Assembly (NCBI GenBank): GCA_910584995.1
Contig: CAJUDW010000028.1
Span: 1-29,240 of the forward strand
DNA from: an uncultured Oscillibacter sp.
Lineage (GTDB): Bacteria; Bacillota; Clostridia; Oscillospirales; Oscillospiraceae
Length of the DNA: 29,240 nt
Direction of reading: 5' to 3'
Part shown: one piece after another, positions 23,894 to 29,240 of the stretch
Numbering within the stretch: the first letter of the stretch is position 1
Layout of the letters: every line of letters begins with the position of its first letter
Made by a program: the position numbers and the translations under genes
The notes under the pieces: model-generated
Told to the model about the DNA's origin: nothing
Seen by the model: only the letters and a program-made list of their open reading frames with translations
Database searches by the model: none

Positions 23894-25234
23894 GTGCCTC
23901 AAAATCATTTCAGGAAACTCCTCCGGCTGAATGCCGTCCAGACCTTGAGCCTGGGGTTCGCTGCGCTGATCCTGGCAGGCGGGCTGTTGCTGACGCTGCC
24001 TTTCGCCTCCCGGGACGGCCAAAGTATCCCCTTTTTAAACGCCCTCTTCACCGCCGCCTCCGCCTCCTGCGTCACCGGGCTCTCCCTCTATGACACCTAT
24101 ACCCAGTTCTCCCTCTTCGGGCAGGCGGTCATCCTCCTCCTGATCCAAATCGGCGGCATGGGCTTCATGAGCCTTTCCATCCTATTCTCCATCCTGCTTC
24201 ACCGCCGCATCGGCCTCCACGAACGTTCCATCCTGATGGACAGCGTCGGCGCCCTCCAGATGGGCGGCGTGGTGCGTCTCACCCGGCGGGCTATCCGGGT
24301 AACCTTCTGCTTGGAGGGCGGCGGGGCAGCGCTGCTGGCGCTCTGGTTCCTTCCCCGGTACGGCCTAGGCCGCGGTCTTTGGATGTCTGTCTTCCACGCC
24401 GTTTCCGCTTTCTGCAACGCCGGATTCGATATTCTTGGCACCGGCTCCTCCCTGGCTGTCATGGCCGGGGATCCGCTGCCCAATGTGGTGATTATGACGC
24501 TGATCGCCGCCGGGGGCCTTGGCTTTCTGGTGTGGGACGACATCCTGACCCACAGGCGTCATGTCCGCCGCTGGCGGCTCCACTCCAAAATTGTGGTTGT
24601 TTTTACATCGGCCCTGTTTGCCGGCGGCGCGGCGGCCTTCTATTTCCTGGAAGGGAACCACGCCTTCGCCGGGGCCACTTTCGGGCAGAAAATCCTGATG
24701 GCGGCCTTCCAGTCCGTCACCTGCCGGACGGCGGGCTTTGCCACGGCGGATCTCATGAAGCTGAGCCAGAGCGGCATTTTGCTGACGCTGATTCTGATGT
24801 TCATCGGCGCAGGTTCCGGCTCCACTGGCGGCGGCGCCAAGGTAAACACCGTGGCTGTGTTGCTGCTGAGCGCCCTGGCCCAGGTGCGGCGGAAACAGGA
24901 TGTGAACATTTTCCGCCGCCGTCTGGACGAGGAGACCATCCGCCGGGCCTATTCCTCCGTCAGCATGTTCTTCCTGGCGTGCCTGGCCGGATGCATGGTG
25001 CTCTGCGCCCAAGGCATCACCTTGGACGGCGCGCTCTTTGAGGCCATTTCCGCCATTGGCACCGTGGGCCTGACCCGGGGCGTTACGCCCCGCCTACCGG
25101 AACTCTCCAAGCTGGTGGTACTGCTGCTGATGTTCTCCGGGCGGGTGGGCAGCATGTCGGTGGCCATGGCGGTGACCCGTGACCGGCCCCAGGCGAAGCT
25201 GCGGAACGTACCGGAAAAAATCTTGATTGGATAA
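23894..25234 (+). CDS. ktrB: Potassium uptake protein, TrkH/KtrB family
   Basis: KtrB is the K+-conducting membrane subunit of the Ktr system, which imports K+ with Na+ dependence. The 446-residue product has the four pseudo-repeats with selectivity-filter loops: SASCVTGL (about 56-63), SAFCNAGFD (171-179), TCRTAGFA (276-283) and SAIGTVGL (386-393). The IGAGSGSTGGGAK stretch is the intramembrane loop (about 304-316) that gates the pore. The GTG at 23894 follows AAAGGGGGG. ktrA comes 18 bases later, so the two form one operon. Confidence 0.95.
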   Translation: MPQNHFRKLLRLNAVQTLSLGFAALILAGGLLLTLPFASRDGQSIPFLNALFTAASASCVTGLSLYDTYTQFSLFGQAVILLLIQIGGMGFMSLSILFSILLHRRIGLHERSILMDSVGALQMGGVVRLTRRAIRVTFCLEGGGAALLALWFLPRYGLGRGLWMSVFHAVSAFCNAGFDILGTGSSLAVMAGDPLPNVVIMTLIAAGGLGFLVWDDILTHRRHVRRWRLHSKIVVVFTSALFAGGAAAFYFLEGNHAFAGATFGQKILMAAFQSVTCRTAGFATADLMKLSQSGILLTLILMFIGAGSGSTGGGAKVNTVAVLLLSALAQVRRKQDVNIFRRRLDEETIRRAYSSVSMFFLACLAGCMVLCAQGITLDGALFEAISAIGTVGLTRGVTPRLPELSKLVVLLLMFSGRVGSMSVAMAVTRDRPQAKLRNVPEKILIG

Positions 25235-25252
25235 CATAAGGAGGAGCGGAGG

Positions 25253-25906
25253 ATGAAATCCTTTTTGGTGATTGGCCTTGGCCGGTTCGGCCTGCATCTG
25301 ACCCGGCGCCTGGTGGAACTGGGCAACGAAGTGATGGTGGTGGATCAGGACGAGGAGCACGTGGCCCGAATGGCCTCCGTGGCCACAGCCGCCTGCGTGG
25401 GGGACTGCCGGGACGAGCAGGTCCTGGCGGCGCTGGGCATCCGGAATTTCGACGTGTGCTTCGTCTGCGTCCGGGACGACCTGCAATGCTCCCTGGAGGC
25501 CACCAACAACCTTAAAGAGTTGGGCGCCAAGTGCGTGGTAGCCCGGGCAGACAACGAAAACCAGATCAAATTCCTGAAAAAAATCGGCGCGGATTTCGTC
25601 ATCCACACGGAGATGGACATGGCCTACCGGGCGGCCATCCGATTTTCCGCCCGGAACGCCTTCGACTACTTCGAACTGACGCCGAAATACGCCGTCTTTG
25701 AAATCGAAACCCCCATCGCCTGGGAGGGCCGGACAGTGCTGGAGGTGGACGTCCGCCGGAAGTACAATGTGAACATCCTGGGCGTGAAAAGCGGCGACGA
25801 GATTGTGCCACTGCTGAACCCCGAGTACCGGTTCCAGCCGGACGCCCACCTGATTGTGGCCGGGGACAAGGAGGCCGGCATCCGCCTGATGGACGAGGAA
25901 GCATAA
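25253..25906 (+). CDS. ktrA: Potassium uptake regulatory subunit, TrkA/KtrA family
   Basis: KtrA forms the cytosolic ring that opens KtrB when it binds ATP or NAD(H). The 217-residue product has an RCK_N Rossmann domain with VIGLGRFG (about 6-13) and the acidic end VVDQDEEH, then an RCK_C domain (about 140-215), which in many Firmicutes binds c-di-AMP and shuts uptake. AAGGAGG precedes the ATG. Length fits KtrA (220) rather than the doubled TrkA (458). A 60-residue gene follows after 43 bases. Confidence 0.95.
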   Translation: MKSFLVIGLGRFGLHLTRRLVELGNEVMVVDQDEEHVARMASVATAACVGDCRDEQVLAALGIRNFDVCFVCVRDDLQCSLEATNNLKELGAKCVVARADNENQIKFLKKIGADFVIHTEMDMAYRAAIRFSARNAFDYFELTPKYAVFEIETPIAWEGRTVLEVDVRRKYNVNILGVKSGDEIVPLLNPEYRFQPDAHLIVAGDKEAGIRLMDEEA

Positions 25907-25949
25907 TTCCCGTCTTTTCGCACAGACTCCCTTCAGGGGGTGATTGACC

Positions 25950-26132
25950 ATGCCAAAGGAAAAGAAGGCCGTCAACGGGAAATCGGACGGGATGCCCGTC
26001 CTGCGGCTGGAACCGGAGAAACGGATGTGCCCCATCTTCGATCCGGTGACAATCGCGAAGTTCCCCGTGGCGGACACGGAGGAGATGGGATACCGTGTGC
26101 TGGACAACTTCTGCGAAGAGCACATTGAGTAA
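25950..26132 (+). CDS. Hypothetical 60-residue protein downstream of ktrA
   Basis: I do not recognise this small soluble protein. Its N-terminus is basic (MPKEKKAVNGKSDG), its middle has RMCPIFDPVTIAKFPV, and its end is acidic (NFCEEHIE), with two cysteines. There is no signal peptide or membrane span. The ATG at 25950 is backed by GGGGGTG 7 bases upstream. It lies 43 bases after ktrA with no terminator between, and a long hairpin follows, so it is likely part of the ktr transcript. A role in potassium uptake is only suggested by position. Confidence 0.65.
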   Translation: MPKEKKAVNGKSDGMPVLRLEPEKRMCPIFDPVTIAKFPVADTEEMGYRVLDNFCEEHIE

Positions 26133-26224
26133 GATCCCCTCCGGGCCCCAGGATCTGCCCCCATTTTCCTTTTTTCCGGAAAGAAGGAAAAGAGGCCCGG
26201 CGGATCCAAAAAGGGAAAAGTTCA

Positions 26225-26267
26225 GCGGTATCCGGCGGGCCCTCTGGCCCGCCGGATACCGCATTTT
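26225..26267 (+). terminator. Long hairpin closing the ktr unit
   Basis: A perfect 17-bp stem pairs 26225-26241 with 26246-26262 around CTCT. It is followed by only ATTTT, so it is a good but T-poor terminator, or the core of a repeat. From here to 26450 I see only GC-rich and then C/T-rich spacer. Confidence 0.75.
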
Positions 26268-26450
26268 GCGGGGGTTCCTCCCTGCGCGGCGCCCTGCCGG
26301 AAATGGTTCTGCGGCTGTGCGCGTCCGGGCCCCGGGGTTCCTTCCCTCCCGTTTTTCAAATTCACAGGTTCTCCTTTCCCTCCGATAAATGGCTCCGCTT
26401 TTCTTTCCGCTACCGCCGGCAGGGTAGGTGGTACTCCCCTTCCCCGTTTC

Positions 26451-26490
26451 CCTTTATTTTCCTTTGTTTTCCTTCATTTTCCTCCGTTTT
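26451..26490. repeat. Four tandem 10-bp repeats with phased T-tracts
   Basis: CCTTTATTTT, CCTTTGTTTT, CCTTCATTTT and CCTCCGTTTT follow one another without a break, and partial units flank them. TTTT returns every 10 bases, one helical turn, which predicts intrinsic DNA curvature. The array lies about 80-120 bases before the kamA -35. Confidence 0.75.
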
Positions 26491-26567
26491 GCCTTTTCCC
26501 CGGAAACCGGCTTCCTTTGACAAGTTTCTTCCTATTTCTCCTTTATATACAAGTAAACATATTCTTG

Positions 26568-26596
26568 TTGCAATTTCTTAAAAAATTTGTTATACT
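26568..26596 (+). promoter_or_regulatory. Promoter of the kamA-like gene
   Basis: TTGCAA (26568-26573), a 17-base spacer rich in A/T and TATACT (26591-26596) place the start near 26603. A stray TTGACA at 26517-26522 has no -10 at proper distance. Confidence 0.75.
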
Positions 26597-26602
26597 TATA
26601 CA

Positions 26603-26824
26603 AATACATAAAACTGACTGCGTTGGAGGTGCTTTGGCCGCCTGCGGAGAGACATCCGGCACTATACTGAATTGAGTTTTTTTCTTTCGCGCACCCATTT
26701 GTGACAAAAGAAAATACGTGATTTGTGAAAGTGTGTACGCCGGGCCTTACGGTCGGTTTATGCGCTTTTTATCTTTTCCTGGCGAAATTTTGAAAACAAA
26801 TTTTTTGAAAGGTGGTGGCGGCGA
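26603..26824 (+). other. Long untranslated leader of the kamA-like gene
   Basis: About 220 bases lie between the predicted start and the ATG. They contain a short stem CCGC-CT-GCGG near 26638-26647, a T7 run at 26677-26683, two copies of ATTTGTGA (26697-26704 and 26721-26728), and a region ending GCGCTTTTT (about 26762-26770). I cannot match it to a known riboswitch. No reading frame here has a good ribosome site. Confidence 0.45.
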
Positions 26825-27934
26825 ATGAGCTGGCAGGAGGAATTGAGGAATGGAATCCGGACGGCGGACCAACTGGCCCAGGCCCTTGGCCTGACACCGG
26901 AGGAAACCGCCCGCTACGCGGAAATCATCCAGCGTTTCCCACTATTGATTACCCCCTATTACCTGTCCCTTGTGGATAAATCCGATCCCCATGATCCTAT
27001 CGGGCGGATGTGCATCCCCTCTCCGGACGAATTTGACCCCGGCGGATCCTTTGACACCAGCGGCGAGGCGGACAACACCAAACTGGAGGGCGTCCAGCAT
27101 AAATACGCCCAGACCGTTCTGCTCCTCTCTACTAACCAGTGCGCCATGTACTGCCGCCACTGCTTCCGCAAGCGGCTGGTGGGTCTCTCCGACGAGGAAC
27201 TGAACCGCCGTGTGGATGAGGTTGTGGAATACGTTAAGACCCATGAGACCGTGACCAACGTCCTAGTCTCCGGCGGCGACGCCCTCCTCAATCCCAATCA
27301 CATCCTGGAGCGGTATCTCCGGGAACTGACGGCCATTGACCGTCTGGATTTCATCCGCTTCGGCTCCCGCCTCCCGGTGACGCTGCCGGAACGGATCAGC
27401 GGCGATCCGGAGTTTTTGGATCTTTTCGCGGAATACGGGAAGAAAAAGGCCCTGTGTGTAGTCACCCAATTCAACCACCCCAGGGAACTGACGGAGGAGG
27501 CCCGGAAGGCTGTCCGGGCCCTGCTGGAGCGGGGCATCCAGGTGCGGAACCAGACGGTCCTCCTGCGGGGCGTCAACGACAGCGGGGAGGTCCTGGGCTC
27601 CCTCCTCTCCGGCCTGACCCGGATGGGGGTTGTGCCCTACTATATCTTCCAGTGCCGCCCCGTCACCGGCGTCCACAGCCGGTTCCAGGTGCCCCTGAAC
27701 CGGGGTATTGAGATCATAGACGGGGCCAAATCCCGGCAGAACGGCTTTGGGAAAGCCGTCCGCTACGCCATGAGCCATCCCCTTGGAAAGATCGAAATCG
27801 TATGCCGCCTGCCGGACGGCGGCACCCTCTTCAAGTTCCACCAGAGCAAGCACACCTCCGACAGCGCCCGGGTGTTCATCCGGCAGCTTTCCGGCGGAGA
27901 CACCTGGCTGGACGGCGATTTGCAGGGTATATAA
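26825..27934 (+). CDS. KamA-family radical SAM aminomutase-like protein
   Basis: A 369-residue radical SAM enzyme of the lysine 2,3-aminomutase family. The cluster motif CAMYCRHC has C106, C110 and C113, followed by FRKR, as in KamA. VSGGDALL (148-155) is the SAM-binding GGD region. D252 in LLRGVND matches the substrate Asp293 of Clostridium lysine 2,3-aminomutase. The PLP lysine region differs: YAMSHPLGKIEI (314-325) replaces the VVDAPGGGGK stretch, so K322 is the likely PLP lysine and the second substrate Asp (D330) is a serine. The protein is about 45 residues shorter than KamA. AAAGGTGG stands 9 bases before the ATG. It belongs to a common clostridial subfamily; lysine as substrate is doubtful. 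Confidence 0.88.
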   Translation: MSWQEELRNGIRTADQLAQALGLTPEETARYAEIIQRFPLLITPYYLSLVDKSDPHDPIGRMCIPSPDEFDPGGSFDTSGEADNTKLEGVQHKYAQTVLLLSTNQCAMYCRHCFRKRLVGLSDEELNRRVDEVVEYVKTHETVTNVLVSGGDALLNPNHILERYLRELTAIDRLDFIRFGSRLPVTLPERISGDPEFLDLFAEYGKKKALCVVTQFNHPRELTEEARKAVRALLERGIQVRNQTVLLRGVNDSGEVLGSLLSGLTRMGVVPYYIFQCRPVTGVHSRFQVPLNRGIEIIDGAKSRQNGFGKAVRYAMSHPLGKIEIVCRLPDGGTLFKFHQSKHTSDSARVFIRQLSGGDTWLDGDLQGI

Positions 27935-27960
27935 GCTTCCAGCGTCTGTGTTTTTAAGAG

Positions 27961-28225
27961 GACGCGGCGCAGCTAAAAGGCTGCGCCGCGTCATACTGTC
28001 AAAAAGCCCTCCGCAGGAGTTTCGCGCCCGCAGGCGCGAAATACCGTACAATCGTTTTTCCCGCGGCGTGTGCGTGGGAAAAACCCCCTTGCGCGGAGTG
28101 AGCGTCGAATTGTCTGCCGCAGGCAGACAACCGAGGCGAAGAGCGAAGCGAACCCCCCTCAAAAAAGCGGCTATGCCGCTTTTTTGACACGCAGACGCGG
28201 TGCAGCCAAAAGTCTGCGCTGCGTT
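27961..28225. repeat. Compound multi-hairpin repeat element, MITE-like
   Basis: Two related 32-base hairpins bound the element: 27961-27992 (GACGCGGCGCAGC, loop TAAAAG) and 28194-28225, which differ at five positions. Between them a module of 193 bases (27997-28189) has inverted ends, TGTCAAAAAG and CTTTTTTGACA. Inside are stems at 28009-28019 (CTCC-GCA-GGAG), 28020-28041 (TTTCGCGCC), 28054-28084 (GTTTTTCCC), 28110-28130 (TTGTCTGCC) and 28159-28187. Several loops are GCA or CGCA. No coding frame looks real here. It has the form of a non-autonomous repeat; copies elsewhere in the genome would prove it. Confidence 0.65.
28159..28187 (+). terminator. Terminator-like hairpin at the end of the element
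   Basis: TCAAAAAAGCGGC pairs perfectly with 28175-28187 around TAT. The A6/T6 ends make it a terminator on both strands: for kamA read-through on the plus strand and for the small peptide gene on the minus strand. Confidence 0.8.
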
Positions 28226-28236
28226 TCTTCATGCCG

Positions 28237-28362
28237 TTATGGCCATTTCCCCTGCCCCCGGATCTGCCCCGGCGGCGGATCCGGAGAATACCCCCGCAGC
28301 GGCAGGCAGCGCCCTAAAACCGGTAGAAATGCCAGGAACTGGAGTACCGTCCGTCTCTTCAT
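28237..28362 (-). CDS. Possible small exported peptide or degenerate gene
   Basis: A 41-residue frame starting MKRRTVLQFLAFLPVLG, a basic start and hydrophobic stretch like a signal peptide, then a Pro/Gly-rich end with a single cysteine. GGGGAGG lies 7 bases before the ATG, which is its best support. It ends just before the hairpin element. The rest of the region (28363-28660) holds no other gene. It could be a true peptide, or the start of a longer protein cut by insertion or frameshift. Confidence 0.35.
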   Translation of the reverse strand: MKRRTVLQFLAFLPVLGRCLPLRGYSPDPPPGQIRGQGKWP

Positions 28363-28663
28363 CCCTGATCCTCCCCGCTCCTTTTCTGCATGGCGCAGAG
28401 AACGCAGTTGGGTCTTGTTTGAAAATGGGCAATATGCCCAACGGCGAAGGATTATTTGAGTAGACAGGGCAAAAATTGCAGGAATACTTTCTGTATTGCA
28501 AGAATTTTTAGCACCGTATGATGGAAGAAGTCCCGCCGCTTGGGTGTGTTGACGGTTTCCAAACAAGGCCTGCTCGTGCCATGAAACTTTTTCCAAAACA
28601 CCCCTGTTTTCAACATATCCTGCCGAAATCACGGCGGAATCCCCAAAAACCGGCAGGACACTC

Positions 28664-28692
28664 TTGACGGCGGCGGAAAAAACCGATATGAT
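28664..28692 (+). promoter_or_regulatory. Promoter of the zinc-ribbon gene
   Basis: TTGACG (28664-28669), a 17-base spacer and TATGAT (28687-28692) lie 45 bases before the start codon. A TATAAT at about 28695-28700 may be a second -10. Confidence 0.75.
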
Positions 28693-28737
28693 ACTATAAT
28701 GTAAAGAATTCACCAATGATTTTTCGGGAGGCAAATT

Positions 28738-29240
28738 ATGGCTATGATCCGCTGCCCCATCTGCGGGGAAAGATATTCCGATACATATAAATATTGCCCC
28801 TTCTGCGAGGAGGAAGAGGCCCTGGAGGACGGCGAGGAAATCCGCCGCTATCCTCAGGGCGGTCACCGGGGCGGCGGCCGCCAGCCCAATTTGATTACCC
28901 CCACCCTGATTGTGCTGATCTTGATCATGGCAGCCCTTCTCGTCTATCTGCTCTGGGGCGACAAGATCGCCGATAAATTCAAGAAAGACGACGAGCCGGA
29001 CATTCCCGGGATAGAGGATCCCATCAAGCCGGAGGAACCCACTCCTGGCGTCAACAGCAACAATCCCCCTGCCGATCCGGACAATACGGATCTTCCTGAA
29101 AATCCCTCCACTCCTTCCACTCCCGACGGCACCATGCCTGAAACGCCGGACGGCGGGCAGACCTCCCAGGGCTATGTCCCCAGCGGTTCCGGTTCCTCCG
29201 GCTCTTCTGGAAACTCCGGCGGCAGTTCCGGTTCCTCCGG
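28738..29240 (+). CDS. Zinc-ribbon membrane protein with Pro and Ser/Gly-rich tail (partial)
   Basis: The gene runs off the right edge, with 167 residues visible. Residues 5-23 form a zinc ribbon with two CPxC pairs, CPIC (C6, C9) and CPFC (C20, C23). One membrane span follows, about 52-73 (LITPTLIVLILIMAALLVYL). After it comes an acidic, Pro-rich stretch (85-145), then Ser/Gly repeats such as SGSSGSSGNSGGSSG that reach the edge. The ribbon faces the cytoplasm and the tail is likely outside. Proteins of this plan are common in Clostridia and often end in a wall or ligand domain; what follows here cannot be seen. GGGAGG is 6 bases before the ATG. Confidence 0.8.
   Translation, partial: MAMIRCPICGERYSDTYKYCPFCEEEEALEDGEEIRRYPQGGHRGGGRQPNLITPTLIVLILIMAALLVYLLWGDKIADKFKKDDEPDIPGIEDPIKPEEPTPGVNSNNPPADPDNTDLPENPSTPSTPDGTMPETPDGGQTSQGYVPSGSGSSGSSGNSGGSSGSS

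Noticed and set aside
26451..26490. CRISPR-like array
   Set aside because: Ten-base contiguous repeats with no spacers and no cas genes; better read as phased T-tracts.
26628..26665. Glycine riboswitch before the kamA-like gene
   Set aside because: GCGGAGAG recalls its start, but the conserved downstream core and second aptamer are missing.
28200..28463. 87-codon plus-strand frame after the hairpin element
   Set aside because: No ribosome site before its start, no domain, and it begins inside the repeat hairpin.

Overview
The window is GC-rich, and its gene content points to a spore-forming, anaerobic, low-branching Firmicute, most likely an Oscillospiraceae-type (Clostridium cluster IV) gut bacterium. 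The reasons are a cwlJ/gerQ spore-germination pair, 2-hydroxyacyl-CoA dehydratase activase proteins, a KamA-type radical SAM enzyme, a KtrAB potassium system, the acetylase route to diaminopimelate, and Gram-positive AAGGAGG ribosome binding sites before almost every gene. The taxon is inferred from gene content, not from a marker gene. No tRNA, rRNA, transposase, phage gene or CRISPR array is visible.

Layout. 1-3100: a minus-strand block with a PutP-type sodium/proline symporter, a small membrane protein overlapping its end, and a TetR regulator upstream; a perfect 32-bp palindrome sits just before the putP promoter. 3196-5414: dapF and a dicarboxylate/amino-acid symporter, closed by a terminator. 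5589-7130: a TSCPD-domain protein and a GT4 glycosyltransferase. 7292-8690: cwlJ and gerQ; GerQ carries a long, exactly phased Pro/Gln hexapeptide repeat. 8719-12975 (minus): a 2-hydroxyacyl-CoA dehydratase activase and its partner, divided by one in-frame TAG. 13265-13937: queH. 14083-18106: the DAP/lysine region, with dapL diverging from a riboswitch-controlled dapA-dapB-dapH operon. 18163-19577: a ComEC-like metallo-beta-lactamase-fold protein and a YCII protein. 19592-21762 (minus): iolE-iolG. 21952-23710: a VanY-type carboxypeptidase, an SdpI-family membrane protein and a 34-residue Asn/Gln-rich microprotein. 23830-26267: ktrB-ktrA and a 60-residue protein. 26451-27934: phased T-tracts, a strong promoter, a long leader and a KamA-family radical SAM gene. 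27961-28225: a compound multi-hairpin repeat element. 28237-28362: a possible secreted peptide gene (minus). 28738 to the end: a zinc-ribbon membrane protein cut by the window edge.

How the genes fit together. dapA, dapB, dapH, dapL and dapF give most of the acetylase branch of meso-DAP/lysine synthesis; only the aminotransferase step and the upstream aspartate steps are missing here. The lysine riboswitch and its terminator should shut dapABH when lysine is plentiful. DAP feeds peptidoglycan, dipicolinate and the spore cortex, and CwlJ/GerQ later act on that cortex at germination. PutP, the dicarboxylate symporter and KtrAB handle solute and ion uptake. The most unusual items are the Gln ladder of GerQ, the hairpin-array element at 27961-28225, the Asn/Gln microprotein with a possible SigG promoter, the TAG-split activase, and the divergent KamA enzyme behind a probably bent promoter region.
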